Below are positions 24,448 to 32,921 of a stretch of 64,000 nucleotides of DNA, piece after piece. Numbering within the stretch: the first letter of the stretch is position 1; each line of letters begins with the position of its first letter. The DNA comes from Levilactobacillus brevis (GTDB lineage Bacteria > Bacillota > Bacilli > Lactobacillales > Lactobacillaceae). A program made the position numbers and the translations under genes. The stretch is taken from assembly GCA_021383565.1 (NCBI GenBank), contig CP079699.1:2510725-2574724 (forward strand). The letters run 5' to 3'. The notes beneath the pieces were generated by a model. It ran no database searches. It was not told where the DNA came from and saw only the letters and a list, made by a program, of their open reading frames with translations.

Positions 24448-26163
24448 TTAATTAAGATCAAACGTGTAGTTGCTAGGGAATAGCGGTTGCCGGTAGGCCC
24501 GGTAAACGTAGCCCTTGTCTGGAATATTATCGACATGGAGGTTGAAGACTTGTTGGTCACCAGCTACTTCGATAATGTTACTACCCGTTCCGTTCTTGGC
24601 GTTCAGATAACCAAAGTCAATCAGGTGATTGCCGTTGGCGAGGCGTTGGCTGTTACCGATTCGGTCGGTGTAGTTAGCCTTGCCCAAACTCTTGCCGTAA
24701 GCCCAATTCTGCTTGATGGTCATATGCTTTTCGTTAACCGTATATTGAACGGCCTGCGAGAACTTGCCGCTGGTCTTCTTGTTTCCATTCGTGACAGCGT
24801 AGTTGTTGTCGTAGAGCAGAAGATCTCTCGTATTGGCATTGCCATCGTGGTCGTCTAGAAGATAGGCGGCGTGTTGACCACCGGTGATCGTCGTGCCCTT
24901 GGCGGCTTTCAGAACGAATGGTCGGTAAGCCTTAGGCCAGCTCTTCACTTTCTTTCCGGAGAAGAGCCACTTGATATTCCCCGTCTTGTAGTCCATCTTC
25001 ATCACGAGATCTTGGTGTCGACTGGAAATGACCAAGCTCTTGTCGGACTTGTCGTAATACAGGGCGTTGTTGTGCAGCCAATCGACCTTGCCATCGGACC
25101 GCGTAGAGGAGTCGTACTTCTTCCACATGTTCTTCGGCAGAATCCGCTTCATGTCGAGAACCTTCACGACTTTCCCCGTCTTGTGGGAAAGCTCAACGAT
25201 GGTGTCTTCGACGTATTTACTCCCGTCGGAAACGGTGGCCAACAGGTTGTGGTTCGGCAATTCGATGACGTCATGGTGAATAACCGTCGTCTCTTGCTTG
25301 TTTTCCGACTTGGCCGTGGCCTTGATATTCTCGGTACTCTTGGTCTTATTGCTGATGTGATATTGCTTGTAAACACGGCCCAGATAGTCGGTCTCAATCA
25401 GGTCGTTGTAGACCATGTGGGCGTTATCTTTCTTATTCATCAGAATAATGTGACCGTTGCTGAGTTGTTTATAAATGTGTTGCGCGTAGTTATCGGAATA
25501 CCACCGGACAGCGCCATCGGCATCGACCGCGAACGGCCGCTGGGTGGAGCGAATCAGGAAGGTCATCTGGTTATTGCCCAACTTCATCTTTGTCTTATCA
25601 TTCTTGGTCACGCTTAACTTCAGATGGGCGAGGTTTTTGGCCAGTGCTTTGGTCTGAATGTTGAGTGTTTTAGTCGTTACCTTGCCGGCTTTCGTGGTCA
25701 AATGAACCTTGACCGTGTTGTTATAGTCGGCGTATAGGCCAACGATTGGCAGACTGTGCTTGGTCGTATAACCAGCGATCGTGTTGGTGACTGAAGTCTT
25801 GTCGGTCTTCCCCACGACCGTGTAGCTGACCTTGACCGCCTCATCCGTCTGGAACAAGGCGATCGCCGATAGTGGGGATGTCTTGTAAGGATTAAGTTGA
25901 ACGTACATGTTATCCGCGGTATATTTACCGGAGTTCAACTTGGCTTTCAGACTGGCCGTGGTTCCGGCTTGCTGATCCTTGAGCGTCGAAACGAGATCAC
26001 TGCCAATATTACTTTTAATTTTGGCGGTTGATAAGATCGCCGAATCTTTTACGCGTTGTGGTTGCTTCGGTGGATCAGCCTTAGTAGACTGGGCGCAACC
26101 AGTTAATGCGAGGACGACGAAGGCTGCCCCAATCAGCCAACCAAAGCGTCTATGTTTTATCAA
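24448..26163 (-). CDS. Lipoprotein arylsulfotransferase-like (ASST family) protein
   Basis: A 571-residue paralogue of the 21,442 protein. I chose the TTG start at 26163 because it opens MIKHRRFGW followed by a hydrophobic stretch and the lipobox LTGC (Cys near residue 23), and AAAGTGGTG lies just upstream. After lipidation the protein would sit on the outer face of the membrane. The family patterns ETTVIHHDVIELPNHNLLATVSDG, KVDWLHNNALYYD and TGGQHAAYLLDD are aligned with those of the paralogue. The two genes differ in membrane anchoring: lipid here, a transmembrane helix there. The substrate is unknown. Confidence 0.82.
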   Translation of the reverse strand: MIKHRRFGWLIGAAFVVLALTGCAQSTKADPPKQPQRVKDSAILSTAKIKSNIGSDLVSTLKDQQAGTTASLKAKLNSGKYTADNMYVQLNPYKTSPLSAIALFQTDEAVKVSYTVVGKTDKTSVTNTIAGYTTKHSLPIVGLYADYNNTVKVHLTTKAGKVTTKTLNIQTKALAKNLAHLKLSVTKNDKTKMKLGNNQMTFLIRSTQRPFAVDADGAVRWYSDNYAQHIYKQLSNGHIILMNKKDNAHMVYNDLIETDYLGRVYKQYHISNKTKSTENIKATAKSENKQETTVIHHDVIELPNHNLLATVSDGSKYVEDTIVELSHKTGKVVKVLDMKRILPKNMWKKYDSSTRSDGKVDWLHNNALYYDKSDKSLVISSRHQDLVMKMDYKTGNIKWLFSGKKVKSWPKAYRPFVLKAAKGTTITGGQHAAYLLDDHDGNANTRDLLLYDNNYAVTNGNKKTSGKFSQAVQYTVNEKHMTIKQNWAYGKSLGKANYTDRIGNSQRLANGNHLIDFGYLNAKNGTGSNIIEVAGDQQVFNLHVDNIPDKGYVYRAYRQPLFPSNYTFDLN

Positions 26164-26402
26164 AATGACACCACTTTCTTTAAGTATTGATCCGATCGGA
26201 TGATAGTCGGTTGAGACAGCCAATCGCACCTGTTTATTAATTATAGGATGCGTTTTCAATGGAACTATAAGAATTCTGTGAAGATACTATGAATTTTAAG
26301 GTAATTTAAAGGTCGGCTGGTCGTGGTTAATTTAGGACGCTATCCGCAACTATGGTACAATTAAACAATCATGGGTAGACACGATTAGAGGAGGAGTTTG
26401 AC

Positions 26403-27116
26403 ATGGATTCGCAAGATCGTATTAATTTTAAACTGGGAGCTAAACGCCAGATTCTGGACCACCTGAGCTTTTTCATTCTGCTGTCCATTCTATGGATTGC
26501 GCTGAACGCGATTGGGGGTATGGTCTACGAACGCAGTCTCAATGGGGTTACGGATACCATGACGGGGACCGGTTGGAGTTTTGCGACCAACGTCTTTTCG
26601 TTCGGCTGGTTGCTGATCATTGCCGGTCAAATGCTGCGGGCGGGGACCCGCCTGACAATGATCGACATTGACCGGGGGAATGCCGAGCTAGACAATCCCA
26701 TTCAACGGAGTTTCAAGTTGTTCGATAACGGTCGGTACTTCTTGGGATGGCTGTTCATCGGTATCTTGGTCAGCATTTTTACGTTCTTGTGGAGCCTGTT
26801 GCTAGTGGTTCCGGGAATCATTAAAGCCTATTCCTATTCGCAGGCGTTCTTCCTTTACCGGGACGCCGTCGATAAGGGTGAACAGCTCTCACCACTACAG
26901 GCGATCACCAAGTCGCGGGAAATGATGAACGGCAACAAGAGCTTCTTATTTATCATGGATCTGAGCTTCATCGGCTGGTTCTTCCTGTCCTTTATCACGT
27001 TCGGATTGGCCGGCCTGTTCGTTCAACCATACTATGACATGGCGCGGGCGAAGTTCTTCAACCAACTGGTCGTGCGCCACGACCAGCCGCAAGCGACCGG
27101 AACACAGCAGATGTAG
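26403..27116 (+). CDS. DUF975-family membrane protein
   Basis: A 237-residue integral membrane protein with about five or six helices, matching the Firmicutes DUF975 family: an N-terminal AKRQILDHLSFFILLSILW, a central GWLFIGILVSIFTFLWSLLLVVPGIIKAYSYSQAFFL and the following SPLQAITKSREMMNGNK. The last is the family's conserved signature. Function is unknown. ATG at 26403 has GAGGAGG upstream. It is monocistronic; the 3' end runs directly into repeat copy E. Confidence 0.82.
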   Translation: MDSQDRINFKLGAKRQILDHLSFFILLSILWIALNAIGGMVYERSLNGVTDTMTGTGWSFATNVFSFGWLLIIAGQMLRAGTRLTMIDIDRGNAELDNPIQRSFKLFDNGRYFLGWLFIGILVSIFTFLWSLLLVVPGIIKAYSYSQAFFLYRDAVDKGEQLSPLQAITKSREMMNGNKSFLFIMDLSFIGWFFLSFITFGLAGLFVQPYYDMARAKFFNQLVVRHDQPQATGTQQM

Positions 27117-27124
27117 GTCGCTGG

Positions 27125-27318
27125 CTGCCGTCTGGGCACCGCCTTACCGTTCGCCAAATTTGGTCTGGATCGCGGTGGGCAGGACGGGCCAAGCCAAAGA
27201 GCGGTCTTGTCCCTCGCTTTGAGCCGGTAGCCCGCGTCTCAAAGGCGCCATTTTCCAAGCGAACCGCTTGGAAAATCCCACGGCTGAGACCAAATTTGAC
27301 TCACTCACGGCTACGTGA
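27125..27318 (-). repeat. Intergenic structured repeat, core copy E (reverse orientation)
   Basis: The outer stem is AAATTTGGTC (27156-27165) / GACCAAATTT (27288-27297). The inner stem is TTTTCCAAGCG (27251-27261) / CGCTTGGAAAA (27265-27275), extended by two pairs relative to copies A and D. It is the cleanest core unit (~190 bp), starting 9 bases after the DUF975 stop codon. The left half of the long copies is absent. Confidence 0.75.
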
Positions 27319-27352
27319 AGGGTATTCAATTAATTAATCAGAATCAAGCTAT

Positions 27353-27389
27353 AAGACTAGTGGAGCTCAGGCTTTGCTAGTCTTTTTTT
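27353..27389 (+). terminator. Intrinsic terminator
   Basis: AAGACTAG (27353-27360) pairs with CTAGTCTT (27377-27384), followed by seven T. The 27390-27535 stretch shows nothing else recognisable. Confidence 0.85.
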
Positions 27390-27535
27390 AGGCTAAGGAT
27401 TGGCGTGAGGGCAATCAGGTGGTGGGGTGGATTGAAATGTTGGGATTGAGGTAACTTGCTAGCGAGGTAAACGGCTGTGGATTTAACCGTTATAGCCGCA
27501 GACAACCAGTTTTTAAATAAATTACCCATCAGGGG

Positions 27536-27569
27536 TTGTCTTTCCAACTGTACTAGGTATAATAGTACA
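27536..27569 (+). promoter_or_regulatory. Promoter and GntR operator of the ABC operon
   Basis: TTGTCT (27536-27541), a 16-bp spacer and TATAAT (27558-27563) form a good promoter. A dyad TGTACT (27549-27554) / AGTACA (27564-27569) brackets the -10 box, as in YtrA-type autoregulation. Confidence 0.75.
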
Positions 27570-27604
27570 CACAGAACACGTAGCCAAATCAAGGGGTGAA
27601 GAAC

Positions 27605-27979
27605 ATGCAAGTTAACGATCAATCCAGTCTGCCCTACTACGAGCAGCTGGTTCTACGCGTCAAACAACAGATCGTTCAGGGTATCTTGCGGCCGGGTGAC
27701 CGGTTGCCGTCGGTCAGAGAAATGGCCCGGCAGGAACAACTTAACCCGAACACGGTCAGCAAGGCCTACAAGCAGTTGGAAGCCCAGCAAGTCATCACTA
27801 CGGTCCACGGGAAGGGCACTTACGTCCGCGAGACAACGCCACCAGCCGGCGATTCGGCCCAGGTGATTGCCTCGAAGAAACAACTCCTGACGTTACTGAC
27901 GGAGATTCGGTACCTCGGTGTACCGCTGGACGAAGTGGTCGATTGGATTAAAGCGGCATATGAGGGGGTAGAACAATGA
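27605..27979 (+). CDS. GntR-family (YtrA-like) regulator of the ABC operon
   Basis: A ~124-residue protein with the GntR winged helix (PYYEQLVLRVKQQIVQG, GDRLPSVREMARQEQLNPNTVSKAYKQLE, GKGTYV) and a short C-terminal helical tail. This is YtrA-type architecture. The ATG at 27605 is 8 bases from AAGGGGTGA; a GTG at 27596 is an alternative. Its stop overlaps the start of the ABC ATPase gene (ATGA), so the two are translationally coupled. A dyad around the -10 box should be its own operator. The usual inducer is a cell-envelope stress signal. Confidence 0.88.
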   Translation: MQVNDQSSLPYYEQLVLRVKQQIVQGILRPGDRLPSVREMARQEQLNPNTVSKAYKQLEAQQVITTVHGKGTYVRETTPPAGDSAQVIASKKQLLTLLTEIRYLGVPLDEVVDWIKAAYEGVEQ

Positions 27980-28869
27980 CACTACAGGTAACGGGTTTAA
28001 GTAAACAAATTAACGGACGGCCAATCATTCAGGGCATTAATTTTGAATGGGCGCCCGGCGAAATCATCGGTTTAGTCGGTCGAAACGGCGTGGGCAAGAC
28101 CACGTTATTTCGGACAATGATGAACCATTACGTCGCCGAGGCAGGACAAGTCTCGATCGACGGTGAAGCGATTCAACAAGTACCACAACGGCAACAACAA
28201 GTCTTCTTTATTGATACGCAATACAACTTTCTCAGCACCTATCGGCTGTGGGAACTGCCCCGTTTCTTTGGGGCGGTGTATCCCCGGTTCGATGAGCAAC
28301 GATTCACGGCGCTGATTCAACAATTCAAGTTGGATGCGAACAGCCAGTACCGTCGGCTTTCCAAGGGGATGCGGGCGCTGGTCAATCTGATCTTGGCCTT
28401 GACGTCGAATGCGACCTACATCATCTTGGATGAACCCTTCGACGGCTTGGACGTGATTGTACGGGAAAACATTGCCACAATGGTGATTGACGAGATGGCC
28501 GATCAGCAGAAGGGCTTCTTGATTTCGTCTCACGACCTAAACGAGCTGGATGGTCTGAGTGACCGGGTGCTCCTGCTAAAGGACAGCCAGTTGGTTCATG
28601 ACTACAATCTGGAGGAAATTCGCGCCCGGGCCAAGAAGATTCAGTTGGTTTTAAATGACAAGGTGATTCCGGATGTGATTAAGCAACAGAGTCAGTTGAT
28701 TCGGGTCTCCGGACGGGTCCTCGTGGTCGTTATTCCCGATTACACGCCGGACATCGATCATAAATTAAAGGCGCTTCACCCCGTCTTATTCGAAGAGTTG
28801 CCGCTGACTCTCGAGGACCTCTTCCGGGCAAACCTCGCGCACGATACCGGCTACCAGATGATTAAGTAG
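27976..28869 (+). CDS. ABC transporter ATP-binding protein (YtrB-like)
   Basis: A 297-residue ATPase: Walker A GRNGVGKTT (~35-43), signature LSKGMR, Walker B YIILDEPFDGLD and H-loop SSHDLNELD. A ~75-residue C-terminal extension follows (KKIQLVLNDKV...). It drives the permease encoded 15 bases downstream. The start overlaps the regulator gene by 4 bases. The family is linked to envelope-antibiotic response in bacilli; this specific role is inferred from operon structure. Confidence 0.88.
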   Translation: MTLQVTGLSKQINGRPIIQGINFEWAPGEIIGLVGRNGVGKTTLFRTMMNHYVAEAGQVSIDGEAIQQVPQRQQQVFFIDTQYNFLSTYRLWELPRFFGAVYPRFDEQRFTALIQQFKLDANSQYRRLSKGMRALVNLILALTSNATYIILDEPFDGLDVIVRENIATMVIDEMADQQKGFLISSHDLNELDGLSDRVLLLKDSQLVHDYNLEEIRARAKKIQLVLNDKVIPDVIKQQSQLIRVSGRVLVVVIPDYTPDIDHKLKALHPVLFEELPLTLEDLFRANLAHDTGYQMIK

Positions 28870-28884
28870 GGAGGAGAATAACGA

Positions 28885-29829
28885 ATGTTTAGACAAAAGA
28901 TTGATCAATTAATTTGGCAACGGCACCGGCGTATCTTATTTGCCATCGCCATAGTGACCCTGTTTGGCATACTGATCAGCGCGTTATTTGTGCTCCACAC
29001 GGTGGTCGTGGATCATGCCACCCATCAGCTGGTTAACGTTAGTCTTATCAAGCAGTGGCGCCCCTACAACGGGGTTTACTTTCCAGCGTATTCGATGTGG
29101 TTGCCGTTGGCGGCTTGGTTGAGTGGACTCGTGGTCATGCACCTAGATTTACGCGATCATTTCAACCAATTCCTATTTAGCAGTGGGTATAGCCGCAAGC
29201 ACGTTTACTGGTCCAAGATTAAAGTTACCTGGAGTGTCCTGTTACTCCTCAACGTGGTCGGCACGGCCATGGAGTATCTTATCTTTTGGTTGGGAACGCC
29301 GCACGGCTACACATGGACCATTGCCTGGCCGGGGGTCCTGACCTCATGGCTAGTTGGGTTAATTATGTCGTTGGGATTATTTGCCATCACCTGGTTTGCA
29401 TCGGTCATCATGGGTCAATCGGGGCCATTGGTGATCACGGTCGCAGGCTTTACAATTTCTTTAGCAGGATTTACCGGAATTGGTGGTAGTATCTTAACTA
29501 AGGAACCGTTCGCGTTGACCAGCGATCAGGCGATGTGGTTTGGACTAATCGTCTGGCTCATTGCCTCGGTGATTCTGTTCGTCTGGGGAGCGGCTCTGTA
29601 TCGACATCTTTCACTGGAACACAACGGTGAGTACTTATTGTTCCCGCATTTACGGGTACCGGTATACATCGTCTTCGTCCTCTATGTGACGCTGTTATTC
29701 AGCTGGTCAGCGGATGGCGTTTCGTCAATCGTGGCCTTCGTGCTGTCGGCACTGTTTGGCTACGGTTGGCTGTGGCGGCCACGACTGGGTGAGCAGTGGC
29801 ACCAGTGGCGTGAACGTAAACAAGGCTAG
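28885..29829 (+). CDS. ABC transporter permease of the GntR-ABC operon
   Basis: A 314-residue membrane protein with an N-terminal helix (ILFAIAIVTLFGILISALFVL), a short external loop, a second helix near residue 70, and four to five further helices. It is the last gene of the GntR-ATPase-permease operon, with GGGAGGAG 9 bases before ATG 28885. I do not recognise it beyond an ABC-2-like permease. It is followed by a strong terminator. Confidence 0.75.
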   Translation: MFRQKIDQLIWQRHRRILFAIAIVTLFGILISALFVLHTVVVDHATHQLVNVSLIKQWRPYNGVYFPAYSMWLPLAAWLSGLVVMHLDLRDHFNQFLFSSGYSRKHVYWSKIKVTWSVLLLLNVVGTAMEYLIFWLGTPHGYTWTIAWPGVLTSWLVGLIMSLGLFAITWFASVIMGQSGPLVITVAGFTISLAGFTGIGGSILTKEPFALTSDQAMWFGLIVWLIASVILFVWGAALYRHLSLEHNGEYLLFPHLRVPVYIVFVLYVTLLFSWSADGVSSIVAFVLSALFGYGWLWRPRLGEQWHQWRERKQG

Positions 29830-29925
29830 AGAGTAGGATTCAAATTGATTTAAGTGGTGTTTGGCGGCTTGGGGAAGTGCGCGGCGCCAAGGGGAGCGTT
29901 GATTCGTTGGGGAAACGAGTCGACG

Positions 29926-29972
29926 AAAAAACGGGCAGTCTCAGCAGTTAATGCTGGGGCTGTCCGTTTTTG
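29926..29972. terminator. Bidirectional terminator between the ABC operon and the PH-domain operon
   Basis: ACGGGCAG pairs with CTGTCCGT, with an inner CAGCA/TGCTG stem, an A run on the left and a T run on the right. Confidence 0.85.
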
Positions 29973-29998
29973 TGATGAAGCGTGAACCGTAAAAGTGA

Positions 29999-31462
29999 CT
30001 AGGCGGTGTGCAGGTACCAGTCGTAAATTCGCTGGGCTTGTTTTGCTTGAAGATAGCGGAGCTCAATGCTCTGGTTCTTATTGCCATGACGGACGTTAAC
30101 GACGAGGTGCATCAACTGCTTGCGCCGCATCCAAACCGAACGTTCTAATCGCATGGATTGAATCATGTCGGCGGGGACGTAGTAGGTCTCCTTGGTCCAA
30201 ACGTGACCGGTCTGGAGCACGAGCATCGTGGGGGTCAGTAGCTGACCACCCGTCTGCCGGGCCGCGAACAGTCCTTGGAAGTAGGCCAGCACGAGAACCA
30301 GAGCGAACAGCCACCACCAATGGGGCCATAGCCACGTCGCAACGGCTACCGGGATGATGGCTACCAGTAAGGCGTTACGTATCAGGTACCATTTACGCCG
30401 ATCGGCGACGTTGAGAGCACTGAGGTCCGGCATGTGGTCGGGGAGCCAGCCAAGAAAGGCCGGCGTCACATCGTAGAGTTGTGCCTGCGGAACCGCTGGT
30501 AGAATGACCAGGTCGTCATCGTCATCTTCCGAGGCGGCCTTAGAGGCCAGTAGTACTTGAACCGTTTGGATGTGAAGCCACTGCCGAAAAATATTTTGCT
30601 TGATGCGAATGGCTTGAATCCGTCGAAGTGGTGCGGTAATCGTATTGCGCTGGAAGAAGCCCTTGGCCGTCTTGAGTTGGTCGCCCTGTAACGTCACGTC
30701 GAAGTGGTAATAGCGCAAGTAGGTCCACAGAAAGGCACCAATCCAGGCAATTAGGACCACGATGAGGGCACCAGCGATAAGCATAATCAGGGCCAGATGG
30801 GTGGCGTCGTTGATCAGCGTGTCGGTCCAGCGACGGGGAATCTTGTCGTAGAGGGCTAACAGAATCAACAGTAACGGGATGAACCCCGTGGATGTGACCG
30901 CAAACTTGAAGAGTGTTCGGTTGTTGATGCGGTAGTGTGCGGTGGTCGGGTGTTCAAGGTTCGGCGTCGTTTCCGCCATAGCAGTATTGTCGTCTGGCCT
31001 TACCGTCGTGGTCGATGCTGGTTCGGCGGCCGGTATTCCCTGTCGATAGCGGTCAATCTCACCGGCCAATGTAGTGGGAACCGCGGCGAGGCGAGCCTCG
31101 GGCTTGTTGTCATCGTGACTCGCCGTCTCAATGGACACCTCTTCCAGCTTGAACGGTGCTAGGAAGAACCACTGCTTACGCTGGACGGTTTGAATCCGGG
31201 CGTAGGGGATGTGTTCGTGATGACGGACGAAGACGCCAGAATTGATTTCCACGGCTTGTGGCGTCACGCGATAGCTCAGCGTGGCCCAGTGAACGACGGG
31301 CCAGATGAGGATGGCGATGATGAGTAAGACCCAGCCGAGAGCAAACCAGATTGGCTGATTGTAGAGTGAAATGAGTAGCAGCAATAAGTACCAGTAATCC
31401 TTGATGGAATGGGCAATATGAAGTAGTAAGCCCAGTGGATGGGTGCGTTTAGGCTTGGTCAT
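29999..31462 (-). CDS. YdbT-like membrane protein with bacterial PH domains
   Basis: A 487-residue protein with three repeats of the bacterial PH (bPH_2/DUF304) module, each preceded by paired membrane helices. The module patterns are VTPQAVEINSGVFVRHHEHIPYARIQTVQ (~60-90), LQGDQLKTAKGFFQRNTITAPLRRIQAI (~290-320) and TPTMLVLQTGHVWTKETYYVPADMIQSM (~420-450). The start at 31462 is the ATG closest to the upstream gene's end (14-base overlap); an upstream start would lie deep inside that gene. With YdbS-like partners, such proteins are implicated in resistance to antimicrobial compounds in B. subtilis. Mechanism unknown. Confidence 0.83.
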   Translation of the reverse strand: MTKPKRTHPLGLLLHIAHSIKDYWYLLLLLISLYNQPIWFALGWVLLIIAILIWPVVHWATLSYRVTPQAVEINSGVFVRHHEHIPYARIQTVQRKQWFFLAPFKLEEVSIETASHDDNKPEARLAAVPTTLAGEIDRYRQGIPAAEPASTTTVRPDDNTAMAETTPNLEHPTTAHYRINNRTLFKFAVTSTGFIPLLLILLALYDKIPRRWTDTLINDATHLALIMLIAGALIVVLIAWIGAFLWTYLRYYHFDVTLQGDQLKTAKGFFQRNTITAPLRRIQAIRIKQNIFRQWLHIQTVQVLLASKAASEDDDDDLVILPAVPQAQLYDVTPAFLGWLPDHMPDLSALNVADRRKWYLIRNALLVAIIPVAVATWLWPHWWWLFALVLVLAYFQGLFAARQTGGQLLTPTMLVLQTGHVWTKETYYVPADMIQSMRLERSVWMRRKQLMHLVVNVRHGNKNQSIELRYLQAKQAQRIYDWYLHTA

Positions 31463-31925
31463 GGCGGGCCTCCCGCGCGAGCCGCATGATTTGTTCGCGC
31501 AATGCCTCGGCCTCAGCCAATTCCAGTCCCTCAATCCCGTGATTAGTCGAGGCGGTGGCGATAGAGACCTTGGTGAGTTTCTGCCATTGCAACAGCGGAC
31601 CGGCATTTAACGTCACGTTTTGCACCCGTGCGATGGGGATGGCGACGCGTTTCTTAAAGATCATGCCGGACTGCATCTCCACGGCGACTGCCGAGATTTG
31701 GTAGCGGGTGAAACGGTAACGGTAGGGAATCAAGGCGACTTCGCCGATGAATTCAAGGATAGTAAATGCGGCGAAGAGAATAACCAGCCAGAACGGCCAG
31801 TCCCAGTAGGTGTAAGCCAGCCAGATGAGGCCGGTGATGACGCCAAAGACAACGAGGCTCCCCAACGCACTGATCCGCCAGATCAGCTTAATTCGCTGCG
31901 GTAAATGGTGATTTTCGGTTGACAT
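31449..31925 (-). CDS. YdbS-like membrane protein with bacterial PH domain
   Basis: A 158-residue protein: two membrane helices (residues ~18-65), then one bPH_2 domain (YRFTRYQISAVAVEMQSGMIFKKRVAIPIARVQNVTL). It is the upstream partner of the larger three-domain protein, overlapping it by 14 bases, the same order as ydbS-ydbT in bacilli. The start at 31925 is the ATG nearest a GGAGAGGAG site, though spacing is long; a start at 31997 is possible. Confidence 0.8.
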   Translation of the reverse strand: MSTENHHLPQRIKLIWRISALGSLVVFGVITGLIWLAYTYWDWPFWLVILFAAFTILEFIGEVALIPYRYRFTRYQISAVAVEMQSGMIFKKRVAIPIARVQNVTLNAGPLLQWQKLTKVSIATASTNHGIEGLELAEAEALREQIMRLAREARHDQA

Positions 31926-32079
31926 AGATGCACATAACTCCTCTCCTGATGATTTAAGTGTAGCAAGTTGGCTGACCACTGACAACCGGTGGTCCAAATA
32001 AGTTTAGCCAGAAATTTTTCAGCGTAGTCGTGGCGGGCGGTTTACCGTTTGACTAGGCCCAATTCTTGGAGAGTGGTGT

Positions 32080-32108
32080 TTGACGGATGACACCTCGGCC
32101 CGTATAAT
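32080..32108 (+). promoter_or_regulatory. Strong promoter of the pyrimidine salvage unit
   Basis: TTGACG (32080-32085), a 17-bp spacer and TATAAT (32103-32108). The predicted start is near 32115, just before the PyrR-type leader. Confidence 0.85.
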
Positions 32109-32114
32109 ACTTAC

Positions 32115-32242
32115 AACAACCAAATAAGTCCTTTTAAGTTAGTCCCGTGAGGCTGATAAAGGTACGGTAGAAGTCATTTGCGTGCGCCTAGGCGTAAGTG
32201 AACCTAGCGGCTGGAATTCTTGCGGGATTCGGCCGCTTTTTT
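32115..32242 (+). promoter_or_regulatory. PyrR-binding attenuator leader
   Basis: AGTCCCGTGAGGCT at 32141-32154 fits the PyrR binding-loop consensus ARUCCNGNGAGGYU. CCTTT and AAAGG flank it as a stem, the anti-antiterminator. Downstream, AGCGG (32206) and GGCCGCT (32231) form a terminator followed by six T. In Bacillus, PyrR with UMP binds this loop and favours termination; here it should turn off the salvage genes when uridine nucleotides are plentiful. Confidence 0.83.
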
Positions 32243-32284
32243 CATGCCGACAGGTTGAAATCGAATCGATGGAGGAATTTAGTT

Positions 32285-32725
32285 ATGTCACAGATTTACG
32301 TTGCGAGTCCTTTCTTTAGTCCCGAACAGGTTGACCGGGTGAAACGGGTGGAAGCCGCCTTAACGGCCAACCCCACGGTCAAGGATTTCTACTCACCACG
32401 GCTCCATCAGGATACGGCCAACGAACAGTTCACTAAGCCGTGGGCGACAGAAATTTTCCACCGCGATATGGACCAGATTGCGGCGGCGGAAGTCATCGTC
32501 ACGGTGATTGACTTCGAGGCCAAGAACCTCGACTCCGGTACGGCCTACGAATTGGGCGTAGCCACGATGAGCAACAAGCCCATCATCGCCCTGCAGGAAA
32601 AAGACGAGGCCGTCAATCTGATGGTCACGGAGAGTATGCACTGGTACACCAAGAATGTGGCTGACCTGGAGACCTATGATTTCACAGCGTTACCAGCCGG
32701 TGAATTTGTCGGCGAGATTCTCTAA
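32285..32725 (+). CDS. Nucleoside 2-deoxyribosyltransferase
   Basis: A 146-residue enzyme that swaps bases between deoxyribonucleosides in salvage. The N-terminal IYVASPFFSPEQ and the catalytic Glu within LDSGTAYELGVA (residues ~85-95) match the family, and the length is near the usual ~150-160. The start at 32285 has GGAGGAAT nearby. The gene sits behind a PyrR-type attenuator, tying it to pyrimidine status. An NCS1 nucleobase permease gene follows 197 bases later. Confidence 0.88.
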   Translation: MSQIYVASPFFSPEQVDRVKRVEAALTANPTVKDFYSPRLHQDTANEQFTKPWATEIFHRDMDQIAAAEVIVTVIDFEAKNLDSGTAYELGVATMSNKPIIALQEKDEAVNLMVTESMHWYTKNVADLETYDFTALPAGEFVGEIL

Positions 32726-32921
32726 CCTTTTAGATTGATCGGCGACTGGTCCTAACTGGGCCAAGTTCGTTGAAGATACCTGACCACGGGCGCAAACTTA
32801 ACGCGAGCCCGTGGGTACATAGGCTGCCAAATCAACTGTCGGTAGTCACCAGCAACTTAATTGAATAAGAGAGAGCAGTCACAGCAGTTCGCAGTATTCG
32901 ACTAGAGAAAGGTGAGGACAT

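Noticed and set aside
24871..25617. 248-codon ORF antisense to the second ASST gene
   Set aside because: Sense strand is clearly coding; the antisense product is a Val/Leu-rich shadow without a ribosome binding site.
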